NCBI RefSeq assembly: GCF_026626665.1
Contig: NZ_JAPNKE010000002.1
Coordinates: 9,506,001-9,570,000 of the forward strand
Length of the DNA: 64,000 nucleotides
From: Nannocystis pusilla
Lineage (GTDB): Bacteria; Myxococcota_A; Polyangia; Nannocystales; Nannocystaceae
Reading direction: 5' to 3'
Shown: in pieces, positions 41,801-54,666 of the stretch
Numbering within the stretch: the stretch's first letter is position 1
Layout of the letters: each line of letters begins with the position of its first letter
Notes under the pieces: model-generated
Databases searched by the model: none
What the model was told of the DNA's origin: nothing
Seen by the model: only the letters and a program-made list of their open reading frames with translations
Translations under genes and position numbers: made by a program

Positions 41801-42146
41801 GGTTGGCGGTGAGGCTGACGGTCTGATTGCCGCGGAACAGGGCGCGCGAGACGTAGGCCGTCTGCGTGCCGATGATGATGGAGTTGGAGTCGTAGACGCG
41901 GAAGACCAACTCGCGGTGGCGACCGCCGCCGAGGATCTGCTCCACGTCTTCGTCGGTCAGCGGGATCGTGAAAAGACCGAAGCTGGTGGTCATCGCGGTC
42001 CAGGGCGGCAATTGGCCGGAGGAGCGGTCCACTTCGGGCCTGGGCTCGAACTCCAGGCCGACATCCAAGGCGAACTCTACCTTTACATTGGTAAGAGGAC
42101 TACCACTACCCGAGCTCGAGACCTTCCCACGGATCGCATTCGTCAT
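32848..42146 (-). CDS. Tc toxin A subunit (TcA), pore/translocation component (four frame breaks)
   Basis: One gene of about 3,100 residues. ATG 42146 has GGAAGGG upstream; TTG 42152 is also open. Order: an N-terminal beta-sandwich part (KVEFALDVGLEF; GFVTSADGTPIGGTAI, carboxypeptidase-regulatory-like); VRP1/Tc-like alpha-helical shell with YCACTHC and VLGPAAYFTDLMHFL; neuraminidase-like region (WTPWEELPF is rebuilt after a break); a coiled alpha-helical pore region (LKQIDAQITAAEIRLQMAQVD); and the TcB-binding C-terminus (YETISDVILTIRYTAREGG). TcA forms a bell-shaped pentamer that injects the TcB-TcC cocoon load through a channel. Breaks are at about 40167, 36990, 35655 and 35095, mostly single bases in homopolymers. 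Upstream gene of the TcBC operon. The target cell (prey, protist or animal) is unknown. Confidence 0.85.
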
Positions 42147-42618
42147 ACGCAATACCCTTCCGGACCTCCCAGATTCGGAGGTCAGTACCCATCGCGGGTT
42201 CCGCGCGGGAACCCCGTTTTCGTCGATGCACGGCTATAGCACCGCGCTCGAGCTGTCTGCAACGTCTGAATTCGCCCTGGAGACGCGACGGTTCGCCTGC
42301 GCGAAAGACGAGATACGCGAATGACGGGAGACCGCGTCACGCGGTGCTGCGTTGGCTGTTGGGTGCCCTGTGGTACGCAGGGCTTGGTTCACGGCAGTGC
42401 GTATATTCACCAACTGCAGTTGGGTGGCCTTGGGTGCGACATGGAAGTCCCCCGATATGGCTGGTGCTCGACCTTCGGTCCCGCCGGCTGCGACGCGAGG
42501 AGCGCACGATGCGGCGATCGGATCCACGCGTTGCTCGGTGAGAACCGACGTGTTAGGGTCCTTGCGAGTCGAGCGCGGAGACCCGTGCTCCGGCCCGATA
42601 GGATGATAAGGAGTCGCG
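42147..42618. other. Intergenic region upstream of the Tc operon and a small gene
   Basis: Divergent gap between TcA (minus strand) and the small gene at 42619. It is lower in GC than its surroundings and should carry both promoters. It holds the palindrome at 42410-42423. No protein-coding frame here is convincing; open frames on both strands have random composition. Confidence 0.6.
42410..42423. promoter_or_regulatory. Perfect 14-bp palindrome in the divergent Tc promoter region
   Basis: CCAACTGCAGTTGG is an exact palindrome, extended imperfectly to CACC...GGGTG. It is placed about 265 bases before TcA and 195 bases before the small gene, in an AT-richer stretch. A dimeric regulator site is the natural reading; the regulator is not known. 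Confidence 0.4.
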
Positions 42619-42960
42619 ATGCCCACAGAGAATTGTTGTGTGACCGCCGGCGAGCTGCGGACCATCTACTTCGAGTCCGGCGCCGAACCGATCCAGACCG
42701 TGTATGAGGTACCCGCCGGCAAGGTGTTCGTGCTGACATCGTGGACGCTGGTCAACGAGGGCGGCCTTCCGGTCATCGGGCGGTTACGGCGCACCCAGGA
42801 CCGCGTGGCGTTCAACCGCGTCTCGGAGCCGGGGCACCTGTTCAGCCACCTGACGTACCCCCAAGGCATCGCGTTCGGCCCGGGCGAGCAGTTGGTGGTC
42901 GAGACGCCGATCAACGGCGGCCAGCACTACTTCCACGGTTACGAGCACGACGCGCCGTGA
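42619..42960 (+). CDS. Small beta-rich protein next to the Tc operon
   Basis: A 113-residue protein with a strong ribosome site (ATAAGGAG, six bases before ATG 42619). It begins MPTENCCVTAGELRTIYFES, has alternating hydrophobic strands (TVYEVPAGKVFVLTSWTLVNE, LVVETPINGG) and ends in HYFHGYEHDAP. No signal peptide or known family is seen; it might be a jelly-roll or carbohydrate-binding fold. It diverges from the Tc operon and may share its regulation. Confidence 0.7.
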   Translation: MPTENCCVTAGELRTIYFESGAEPIQTVYEVPAGKVFVLTSWTLVNEGGLPVIGRLRRTQDRVAFNRVSEPGHLFSHLTYPQGIAFGPGEQLVVETPINGGQHYFHGYEHDAP

Positions 42961-43029
42961 CGAGCCGCGCAAAAGCTTGGCTGTCGGGAATAAAGGCCGC
43001 GCTCCGGAGGTTGCTGGTATCGGAGGGCT

Positions 43030-43734
43030 TTATTGCACCGTGTCGCGGCCGGTGTTCTTGCAGCGCCAGGTGAAGTCGTACTTCAATTGTTTGTGGCGCT
43101 TGCAGGAGCGCGAGGAGGTTGACCTGCAGGGTCTCGGTGGCGTTCTCGATTCGCGTGTCGAGGGCCGGGTCGCCAGTGTCTGTTTGAACTGCGCCGGGAG
43201 GGCGCCCTCGGGGCAGACCGCGCGGCGGAACCTGTAGATCCACGTCCTCGCCTTCGGTGCCGAAGGTGCCCACGGGCATGTCATCGAGCGCGCGCTGGAC
43301 CTCGGTGGGCCACGGGTCATTGGCCTTGTGGAGCTCGGACCGGCCATCGGTCGAGCCGAACGGGTCGCCGGGGGGGTCGTGGTCGCTCGGCGGGCCGCCG
43401 AGCGTCTTGCTGGGCGGCGGGTGCCTCGCCGGGATCGGGGGGTCGAGGATGACCTGTTCGTTCCTGGTCACCGGGGGGCGTTGCGTCGTCCGAGGGGCGC
43501 GTGGGCGGGATGACGAGCTTGTCCGGGAGACCCTCGGGGTCCTTCTTGGGGCTTGGGTGCACGAGCTTGCCGGGGCGAGCTCGCGGTCATGGTCGGCCGC
43601 GACCTCGAGCTGGGTGGGAACATCGCGAGGGCGGCGGCTCCGGCGCTCAGGCATGTCGAGCCGAGGAAGGCGGTCGAGTGGCTCGCCGTCTCGCGGAACT
43701 GCCGCCAGAACACGACGAATGGAGTGAGCAGCAT
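43030..43734 (-). CDS. Exported Pro-rich protein, frame broken several times
   Basis: ATG 43734 gives a good signal peptide or N-terminal membrane helix (MLLTPFVVFWRQFRE, then STAFLGSTCLSAGAAALAM). Downstream, different pieces fall in all three frames: HPSPKKDPEGLPDKLVIPP, then WPTEVQRALDDMPVGTFGTEG, then LQVNLLALLQ, and a likely end KQLKYDFTWRCKNTGRDTVQ with stop at 43030. The middle is proline-rich. At least three frame changes are needed, so I cannot say whether it is decayed or badly sequenced. Function unknown. A real gene is likely, since the order of the pieces is consistent. Confidence 0.4.
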
Positions 43735-43959
43735 GGGGACGCGAGGACGCTGCGAATCGACGGGGCGGGACCGCGAGCATGCGCCGACCCGATGCGTCGG
43801 GGCTGCGAGTTTTTCAGGGGGGCGATCGAAAGGGGACGGTGTTTTCAGCGAATAGACAGTTCGAACAGGCGGGCGGAGCGCCCGCGCCGGGATTGCGGCG
43901 ACCGGCCGAGGGCGCCAGACCGGCGGTGGTCCATTGAAAGATCCGGGCTAAGATCGGTG

Positions 43960-44883
43960 ATGGTGGCCGTCCTGCGCGCGCATAGTTCCCAAGAGCGCCT
44001 CGTTTTACCTGACCGCTGTTTGGTAGGGCGTTCAAAATCATGTGACCTGGTGCTGGGCGCTCGGGACGTATCCGGGCGCCACGCGGAGATCCAGTGGGAC
44101 GGCGACCACTGGGAATTGCATGACCTCGGCAGTCGCAACGGGACCTGCGTCGACGGGGCGCGGCTGGCGGCGGGAGAGCGCCTGGTGCTGCGCCAGGGGG
44201 CGGAGATCCGCTTCGGGCGCGAATCGGCGGTCTTCAACCTGGAGGACGCGGCCGGGCCGCAGCTGATGGCGCACCGATTGCCGGCGGCACAATGGCGAGT
44301 CGGCGAGGGCGGCTATTTGGCGCTGCCGGATCTGCAGGAGCCGGAGTGCTCGATTTATCAGGATCCGCATGGTTCGTGGATCTGCGAGCGCGGCGCCGAG
44401 GTCGCGTCCATCGACGACCGGGCGGTGCTGGCGCTCGGCGACGGGCTCTGGCGCGTGTACCTGCCGAAGTTCTGCGCCGGCACGTGGCAGGAGAGCGACG
44501 GCGGGCTGTGCGTGGCGAACTTGCGGCTGTGCTTCGCGTTCAGCCGCGACGAGGAGCGGGTGGAGCTGGTGGCCTGCTGCGGCGACCGCCGCCTCGATCT
44601 GCAGCGCCGCGCGCATCACTACGTGCTGCTGCTGCTGGCGCGCCGGCGCCTCGCCGACGAGCGGGCCGGGGTGCCGGCTGCGGAGCAAGGCTGGCTGACC
44701 GCCGACGAGCTGCTCAAGATGCTGCGGATGGACGACAATCATCTAAACATCTGCATCCACCGGGCGCGCACGCAGCTCGGTCGGCTCGGGGTCGCCGACG
44801 CGGCGTCGCTGGTCGAGCGCCGCCCGGGGACCCGGCAGATCCGGCTCGGTCCAGCGCGCATCGAGCTGCGGCCGCTCGATTGA
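43960..44883 (+). CDS. FHA domain protein with C-terminal winged helix
   Basis: A 307-residue regulator. The N-terminal FHA domain is complete: RCLVGRSKSCDLVL, ARDVSGRHAEIQWDGD, LHDLGSRNGTCVDGARL and RQGAEIRFG, which bind phosphothreonine. After a linker with Cys-containing strands, the C-terminus (EQGWLTADELLKMLRMDDNHLNI, then TRQIRLGPARIEL) looks like a winged-helix DNA-binding domain of the OmpR/SARP effector type. It probably reads the output of a Ser/Thr kinase, such as the two in this window. Start ATG 43960 (GTG 43957 also possible). Unbroken. Confidence 0.8.
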   Translation: MVAVLRAHSSQERLVLPDRCLVGRSKSCDLVLGARDVSGRHAEIQWDGDHWELHDLGSRNGTCVDGARLAAGERLVLRQGAEIRFGRESAVFNLEDAAGPQLMAHRLPAAQWRVGEGGYLALPDLQEPECSIYQDPHGSWICERGAEVASIDDRAVLALGDGLWRVYLPKFCAGTWQESDGGLCVANLRLCFAFSRDEERVELVACCGDRRLDLQRRAHHYVLLLLARRRLADERAGVPAAEQGWLTADELLKMLRMDDNHLNICIHRARTQLGRLGVADAASLVERRPGTRQIRLGPARIELRPLD

Positions 44884-44972
44884 TGGGGTCGATGCCGACT
44901 CGGAGCCGGTGAGTACGCACGGGCAGAGACGAGCCGTTCTGCGTCGTCGACGTTGCTGCCCTCCGGGGCGAG

Positions 44973-45209
44973 GTGCGAGCGATCGACCTCGACGCGGAGC
45001 TCGAGGAGCTGCGGCGACTCGGAGAGTCAAAGCTGCACGCATGGCCCGGCGCGGGGAGCGGGCCTGGGCGGTGGGGGGTGCTGTTCCTGGCGTCTCGAAC
45101 CGCGGGGAGCTGGGCGGTCGGCCGCTATCCGCAGTCGGGCGAGGCGCCAGTGGATACTGTCATCGATCGGCTGTGGCGGCTGGCGCTGCTCGTCACCGAG
45201 GTCGAGTGA
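44973..45209 (+). CDS. Small protein of unknown function
   Basis: A 78-residue frame from GTG 44973 with GGGGCGAG upstream, ending at TGA 45209. It begins with an acidic helix (MRAIDLDAELEELRRLGE) and continues WPGAGSGPGRWGVLFLAS and a helical C-terminus (VIDRLWRLALLVTEVE). No family is recognised. It could be a small cytoplasmic partner in the signalling cluster. Confidence 0.4.
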   Translation: MRAIDLDAELEELRRLGESKLHAWPGAGSGPGRWGVLFLASRTAGSWAVGRYPQSGEAPVDTVIDRLWRLALLVTEVE

Positions 45210-45339
45210 ATGCGCGGCGGCTGGTGCGGTGATCGTCGGAGCCGGCGAAGCTGCATGCGCGTCGACGCGGTCGACGTCGACACCGGACAGTTGCTGGCCG
45301 AGGTGGTCGGAGCACGATTCGCCGGTCGGCGCGGTGCGA

Positions 45340-47388
45340 TCATTCGAGCAGGTGCGCGCCTTCGTGGCCGGCGAGGGTGGCGAAGTCGCCGGCGGGTTGG
45401 TCGGCGAGGGTGAAGGAGCCGTCGCCGTTGGAATAGGCGGTGGGGATCGTGCTCCAGTCGCCGGGGCCGGTCATGGCGAGGTCGCTGCGGCCGTCGCCGT
45501 CGAAGTCGCCGGCGACGACGCGGGCGCCGACCTTGAGGCGGGCGCCGAAGGTGGTCGCGGCGGGCTGGGCGAGGGCGAAGGTGCCGTCGCCGCGGGACAG
45601 CGCCAGCGGGACGCTGTCGGTGCGGCCGACGAGGGCGAGGTCGGTCTTGCCGTCGCCGTCGAAGTCGCCGGGCAGGACGCGGGTGCCGGCGTCCTCGGCC
45701 CAGTCGCCGAGCTCGGCGGTGGCGGAGTCGACGAAGGTGAACGAGCCGTCGCCGGCCGAGAGCGCCACGGGGAGGGTCTTCCAGCCGGCCGAGCCGGTGA
45801 CTGCGAGGTCGGTGGTGCCGTCGCCGTCGAAGTCGCCGGCCAGGACCACGGCGTCGGCGGACGCAGCGGCGGTGGCGAAGCGGCGCGCGGGCCGTCGCAC
45901 CACGGTGAACGAGCCGTCGCCGTTCGACAATGCGACGGGGAGCGCGGGCTCACGGTGGTCGCCGACGAGGGCGAGGTCGGTGGTGCCGTCGCCGTCGAAG
46001 TCGCCGGCGACCGTGCGGACGCCGGGGGCCGCGGCCGCGGCGGCGAAGTCGTCGCCGGTGTGCTCGGCGAGCTCGAAGCCGCCGTCGCCGCGCGAGAGGG
46101 CGACGACGACGCGGTCCGCCGATTCGGCGCCGAGCAGGGCGAGGTCGGTGCGGCCGTCGCCGTCGAAGTCGCCGGTGAGCAGGTGCGCGTTGTCGCGGGC
46201 GGCCCATTCATGCCACTGCGCCAGGGCCGGAGTGGACACCGCGAAGCCGCCGTCGCCGCGGGAGCGGGCGAGGATCGGCGACTTCAATCCGGCGCGCCGG
46301 ACAGGACCACGTCGGTGCGGCCGTCGCCGTCGAAGTCGCCGGTGGCGATCTGCACGCCCTCCCGGGCGGCGGCGGCGGCGAGGTTGGGGTCGGCGAGGTC
46401 GGTCTCCTTGAAGCTGCGGCCGGCCGCGAACGCCATGGGCACCGCCCTCCAGGCGGACGCGCCGGTCAGGGCGAGGTCGCTGCGGCCGTCGTGGTCGAAG
46501 TCGACGGCGACCCTCGGCTGGTGCCGCACCACGGCCGGCGGACCGTAGAGGGTGCGCGCCCTCCTGGTCGGCGATCGTCAGGGTGTAATCGGTGGTGGAG
46601 ACGCCGCCGGTGCACCACTGATAATGCATGACCGAGCGATGATCGTACTCGCCGAGCTCGGCCCACGCGTCGTCCTCGAAGCAGACGCTGGTCGGCAGCC
46701 GGGTGTGCTCGTGGCGCAGGCCGAGGACGTGCCCGAGCTCGTGGCGGAGGACGCCGACGGTGGTGATGTTCGGGGTCGCGGCCTTCCAGTCGGGGTTCTC
46801 GTCGAAGTCGGCGTAATCGATGTAGAGGACCCGCGTCGACTCGGGCATCGCCGGGAAGAACGCCATGGCGCCGCCGGTGTGCCACGGCTGCACCGCGAAC
46901 AGGGCGACCGCGCCGGGCCGACAGTCGGCGTCGGCGGCGGGCCGGTAGCGGAAGTCGACGTGCGCCGCCTGCTCCCACGACCGCGTGGCCTCGGCCATCT
47001 CGCGCACGACCCGGTCCTTTTTCGCGCCGAACTCGTCCGACACGCAATAGGTGAGCTCGTGCTCCCGGCCCGCCTGCCAGCGGTCGAACGCGCCGTCGTG
47101 CAGGTTGACGATGCTGCGCGGCGCGGTGCCCTCGCGCGCGGCGACGAGGTCGGCGTAGGCGTCCGCGAGCTGGTCGAGGGTGACGGGGAGGTCGCCGTCG
47201 ACGACGTAGCGCGGCCGGCCGTCGACGTGGCGGGTGGCGGCGTCGCGGAACTCCTCCCAGGTGGGCAGCGGCGAACCGTCGGTCTCGGCGGCGTCGCAGG
47301 CCGCGAGCGGGAGGGCGAGGGCGCCGAGGGCGAGCAGCCGGCGCGGACGCGAGGGACGCGAGGTTTTCGAAGCGGGACGCATTTTCAT
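45340..47388 (-). CDS. Lipoprotein metzincin metalloprotease with FG-GAP repeats (two frame breaks)
   Basis: ATG 47388 gives a signal peptide with lipobox LPLAAC. The protease domain has the zinc motif HELGHVLGLRHEH and a Met-turn SVMHYQW, the metzincin hallmark. The C-terminal half is a propeller of six or more FG-GAP repeats (DFDHDGRSDL, DFDGDGTTDL, DFDGDGKTDL). Breaks near 46550 and at about 46287 (GATTGAAG for GATTGGAAG) move a short piece into another frame; joined, the protein is continuous. A secreted or surface protease acting on proteins outside the cell is inferred. Confidence 0.8.
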   Translation of the reverse strand: MKMRPASKTSRPSRPRRLLALGALALPLAACDAAETDGSPLPTWEEFRDAATRHVDGRPRYVVDGDLPVTLDQLADAYADLVAAREGTAPRSIVNLHDGAFDRWQAGREHELTYCVSDEFGAKKDRVVREMAEATRSWEQAAHVDFRYRPAADADCRPGAVALFAVQPWHTGGAMAFFPAMPESTRVLYIDYADFDENPDWKAATPNITTVGVLRHELGHVLGLRHEHTRLPTSVCFEDDAWAELGEYDHRSVMHYQWCTGGVSTTDYTLTIADQEGAHPLRSAGRGAAPAEGRRRLRPRRPQRPRPDRRVRLEGGAHGVRGRPQLQGDRPRRPQPRRRRRPGGRADRHRRLRRRRPHRRGPVRRAGLKSPILARSRGDGGFAVSTPALAQWHEWAARDNAHLLTGDFDGDGRTDLALLGAESADRVVVALSRGDGGFELAEHTGDDFAAAAAAPGVRTVAGDFDGDGTTDLALVGDHREPALPVALSNGDGSFTVVRRPARRFATAAASADAVVLAGDFDGDGTTDLAVTGSAGWKTLPVALSAGDGSFTFVDSATAELGDWAEDAGTRVLPGDFDGDGKTDLALVGRTDSVPLALSRGDGTFALAQPAATTFGARLKVGARVVAGDFDGDGRSDLAMTGPGDWSTIPTAYSNGDGSFTLADQPAGDFATLAGHEGAHLLE

Positions 47389-47572
47389 TTGAGCGTCACG
47401 TTAGCGAAACGCAGATCGTTACGCCCGTATTACCGCCGTCGGGCGTCGCCGTGCGCGGCGCCGTGGCGCAAAGCAGGCTCGTGCTGCCAGCATTCGCGGG
47501 TCTGTACATTGGCAGTGGACGGCGAGCCCAGGCGTGCGTGCGATCGGCGGCCCGACCGCCCGGGCCCTCGCA

Positions 47573-51090
<3,518 letters not shown>

Positions 51091-51996
51091 GCGGTCGCGC
51101 CAGATATGGCGCGCTTCGATGGTGCTGCCGATCACCACCGATCGCGCTACCCGGCCCCGACGTTGCGTAAGCCCGGGCACAGGCTACGCGATCGGGCGGG
51201 GTCGCCGCTGGCGGCCCAGGCGCCGAATCGTGGCACTGTCCGCGTCCGGGATCCGTGATCAGGACCGCGGCGAATTGCCTCGGCGCCAGTCCGGGCTGGC
51301 CGCAGCGACGCCGCGCTTCGCGCCGTGGGCGCGGCGTGCGGGTCACTTCAAGTTCATCGACGCCTGGCTCGGCGAGCAGCGCGAGGCATAGACTGTTCTT
51401 TAGGACATGTCCATGGAGACATGGCGAAGCGGACATGATTGACGGTGCAGAAGATTCGTGTTCGTTCGTCCCGCTTCGCGCCGTGGATGTCGAGAGGATT
51501 GCCGCGAATCCGTACGGGCCGTCCAGGATTGCCCCGATCGGTCCGCGGCGCGGAGACGCGGTGCATGTCCCGCTGGGAACTACCCCGGGCGCCGGCCTCG
51601 GCGTGGCGCGGTGCTTTCATCACTTCGGACGCATGTTCGCGGTCGATGACGGTCGGCCGCGCGGGCCGATCGACGTCCGACGGGCGTGCGCTGACCGGCT
51701 GTCGGGAGGACCCACTCGCGGACCTCACGCCCGCAGGGCGCGCGCTCCCGCGCGGGTGCGACGATTCTTGCATCAATCACCGGATCTCTCCGCTGACATT
51801 GATTGCAGGCAGCGGGACGGTGTGCATGTCTTACGTGACCTGTACGAAAGGGCTGGCGACCGCGGCGCGAGTTCGCGCCGCTGCTGCGATTGCGCCTCAG
51901 GGCCCGACCGAAGCCGATCGGTGTTCGTGTTCGCGGTCGGCGCGCTTGCCCCCTCGCACGCGCTCGCGTAGGACTGAAGGTCCGGGAGGGATTGCC
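51091..51996. other. Long gap with a 3-unit CATG array, no sure gene
   Basis: Divergent gap between the WD40 kinase and the PAS-STAS gene. A CATG array is at 51406-51447. A frame from ATG 51435, made by the array's last unit, runs to 51971 (178 residues, MIDGAEDSCSFVPL at the start, Arg-rich at the end), but I see no family in it and do not call it. The PAS-STAS promoter is probably near the right end. Confidence 0.5.
51406..51447. repeat. 14-nt periodic CATG array, 3 units
   Basis: CATG at 51406, 51420 and 51434, exactly 14 bases apart, with spacers TCCATGGAGA, GCGAAGCGGA and ATTGACGGTG. Confidence 0.8.
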
Positions 51997-52824
51997 ATGG
52001 CTGACCGATCGGACGAAGGGGCGCGCGCGGCGGAGGGCGGACGCAGCGAGCCAGATCCGCAGGTGACGCTCGAGCGGGTGATGGCGCTGGTGAACAGCTC
52101 GCCCAGTCTCGTGTATCTCAAGGACACCGAGTTCCGCTACACATTCATCAATCGCACCTTCGGCCGCGACAGCAACAAGACTCTGGCCGACATGTACGGC
52201 CGCGGCGACGAGGTCATCATGCCGCCGGAGTTCGTCGCGCAGGTGCGGGCCGACGAGCTCAAGGTGATGGAGAGCGGGGTCCCGCTGGCCTACGAGGAGG
52301 AGGTGGTGACGCCGAAGGGCCGGCGTCACTTCTCGACCGTCAAGCTGCCGGTCTACGGCGACGACGGGGAGCTGATCGGGATCGGCGGGTTCGTCACCGA
52401 CATCACCGAGCGCAAGCAGCAGGAGCTCGAGCAGCAGCGCATGATCGATGCGCAGCGCGAGGCGCTGCGCGAGCTGTCGACGCCGCTGCTGCCGATCGCC
52501 GAGGGCGTGCTCGCGGTGCCGCTGGTCGGAGTCGTCGACCCCGAGCGCGCCAGGCAGATCGTCGAGAATCTGCTGCGCGGGATCGCCGAGCACCGCGCGC
52601 ACACGGCCATCCTCGACGTCACCGGCATTCGCATGATGGACGCCGAGGTCGCGCGCGCGCTGGTGCAGGCGGCCCGCGCGTCCCGGCTGGTCGGCGCGCG
52701 CGTGGTGCTGACCGGCATCAGCCCCGAGGTCGCGCAGACTCTGGTCGGCCTCGACGTCGACCTGAGCGGCGTCACCACCCTGGCCACGCTCGCCAGCGGC
52801 ATCGCCTTCGCCCTGCGCGAGTGA
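51997..52824 (+). CDS. PAS-STAS protein, RsbR-like stress regulator
   Basis: A 275-residue cytoplasmic protein with GGGAGGG six bases before ATG 51997. An N-terminal PAS domain (SSPSLVYLKDTEFRYTFINR ... GFVTDITERKQQE) is followed by a short coiled coil and a STAS domain (TPLLPIAEGVLAVPLVGVVD ... HTAILDVTGIRMMDAEVARAL ... GARVVLTGISPEVAQTL). This is the layout of RsbR-type stressosome sensors, in which a kinase phosphorylates a Ser/Thr at the STAS site; here the position has DVTGIRMMD with Thr in place. No RsbS or RsbT gene is adjacent. Confidence 0.87.
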   Translation: MADRSDEGARAAEGGRSEPDPQVTLERVMALVNSSPSLVYLKDTEFRYTFINRTFGRDSNKTLADMYGRGDEVIMPPEFVAQVRADELKVMESGVPLAYEEEVVTPKGRRHFSTVKLPVYGDDGELIGIGGFVTDITERKQQELEQQRMIDAQREALRELSTPLLPIAEGVLAVPLVGVVDPERARQIVENLLRGIAEHRAHTAILDVTGIRMMDAEVARALVQAARASRLVGARVVLTGISPEVAQTLVGLDVDLSGVTTLATLASGIAFALRE

Positions 52825-52907
52825 GGCGGGCGGGCTCGTGGCGAGCGCGGTCACGCGGGCCGGAGGAGCTGCGCCGGCTCCGCGGGCGGCGTGGTAGGCT
52901 CGCGCGC

Positions 52908-54379
52908 GTGACGGGGCGGAGCAGGCGAGTCGGGGGCGCGCTGGTCTCGTTGCTGGCGCTCGGGTGTCGCCCGCAGGCGGCCGAGACGGCGACGCAGGGG
53001 CCCTGGCGGGGCCGCAGTCGGTCGCGCCGGCGGCTCCGGCGGCGAGCGAGCCCGCGGCGGCCGAGCAGCCGCGCTGTCGGCCGCTGGCGTCCGAGCCGGC
53101 GATCGCCGCGCCCGGCTCGGGGCCGGCGTACGTGCTGGTCGATGCCGTCGGGGTGCTGCGCATCGACGACGGCGCGGTGACGACGGTGCTGCCGCTGGCC
53201 AAGGGCGTCGACGCCGGCGACCTCGAGATGACGGCCGGGCCCGACGGTTCGCTGTGGCTCAGCGGCTGGGACGGGGTCGACGTGATGACGCCCGACGGGC
53301 GCACGCGCAAGGTCCATCGGCGCCGCGGCGACTCCGGGCCGCGCTACGAGCATTTGATCGTCGGCGCCGACAATGACGTGTGGGCGGTGACGAGCGACAT
53401 CGAGTGGCAGGTCGTGCATTACGACGGGGCGCGCTGGCGGCCGCTGCGGGACCGGCGGCAGTTCGCCGGCAAATACGACGACAACAAGTTCGCGGGCCTG
53501 GCGGTCGCCGCCGGCGCCGTGTGGGTGGCCTCGTGGAACGGCATGTGGCGCGGCGTCGGGCGCGACTGGCAGCCCGTCGAGCCGCCGCCCGGGACCGGCA
53601 TCCTCTCGCTATGGACATACCGCGATCGCGTGATCGCCGGCGACGGCGAGCGCTGGTTCTTGCGCGAGGGCGACAGCTGGCAGGCGCTGGCGTGGCCGTC
53701 CACGTTGAACGTCCGCCGCGCGGTGGGCGAGGTCGGCCTGGTCGCGGCGCCCGAGCACGGGAAGGCGGCCGTGCAGCTGGCGGCCGCGACGGCCGCGGGG
53801 TGCACCGTCGCCAGCGAGCCGCTGGCGGGCTCGCGGATCGCGGAGATGACGGTCGACGGGGCCGGGCGCGTGTGGCTGGCGACCGACGTCGGCCTGGGGG
53901 TGGTCGGCGGCGACGGGCGCAAGCTGGCCGAGTGGCCGTTCGGTTCTCTACCTGGCCTTTCGGGCAGGGTGACGCAGATCGCGGTGATCGGCGCCGGGCC
54001 GTCGCGGCTGCCGTCGGGTCGGCCCGGCAAGACCTGGGAGGTCGTCGGCCGGCTCAAGACCTTCAAGCAGGCCAGGCCGCTGGCGGGCGCCGCGGTCGAG
54101 CTGTGCCCGTCGCCGGCCGGCGACGACCGCTGCCCCGCGGGCCCGTCGACGCGCTCCGCCACCGCCGCGGTCGACGGCTCGTTCCGCTTCGCCGACGTCC
54201 CGCTCGGCGACTACTCGATCGTCGTGCGACCGCCGGCGGGGCAAGAGGAATGCACCAGCCCCTTCACGGTCCACGGGCACTGGCTGAAGCCCGCCGGCGA
54301 TTGCCCGGCCGACGGCCCGCGCTGCGACCTGGGCGAGCTGACGAGCTGCCGGCCGTTCGAGATGCCGCCGCCGCATTGA
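52908..54379 (+). CDS. Propeller lipoprotein with carboxypeptidase-regulatory-like domain (one frame break)
   Basis: GTG 52908 gives a signal peptide with lipobox LALGC, then a linker. At about 52999 one G is missing (GGGGCC for GGGGGCC) and the protein goes on in another frame: AGPQSVAPAAPAASEPAA. The main part is a beta-propeller of the two-component-regulator type (DGSLWLSGWDGVDVMTPDG, ADNDVWAVTSD, AAGAVWVASWNG, GRVWLATDVGLGVVGGDGR). The C-terminal domain (GAAVELCPSP ... GSFRFADVPLGDYSIVVRPP) is carboxypeptidase-regulatory-like. Envelope location is likely; the ligand is unknown. A repeat hairpin follows right after the stop. Confidence 0.8.
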
Positions 54380-54666
54380 GCTGTCCTCGGGGACAGATCG
54401 TCGGTGGGCCGCGGCAGACGAAGGCGCGCTCATCGGCGGTCGGCAGTGGCTGGCGGGCGCCATCGTGCGCGGTGCCACGGTGCCGCGAGAGTACGATTCG
54501 CCCTCGAACGACTGCACGCTCATCGCCTGCCGGACGCCGATTGCGGTGAGGGCCTTCTGCGCGATGCAGGAGGCCGGCAGCGCCTGCGCGCCGAACGAGT
54601 GCTGCTCTCGGGTGTGCTTCGGGACATGCTCGCCGGGGCATGTCCTTGGGGGCATGGCGTTCAGCC
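54380..54666. repeat. Gap with two 14-nt repeat sites and a possible Cys-rich relic
   Basis: Between convergent genes. A hairpin pair GCTG-TCCTCGGGGA-CAGA starts at 54380, overlapping the last base of the stop codon. CATG units stand at 54625, 54639 and 54653, 14 apart. Between them one plus-strand frame encodes ACAPNECCSRVCFGTC, like the Cys-rich segments of myxobacterial secreted proteins, perhaps a relic. I call no gene. Confidence 0.6.

Noticed and set aside
24757..42146. Programmed ribosomal frameshifting in the Tc genes
   Set aside because: Breaks have no shared slippery site or structure and the same kind occurs in unrelated genes across the window.
51354..51776. 140-codon minus-strand frame in the gap before the PAS-STAS gene
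   Set aside because: Random-looking composition and partly made of the CATG array.
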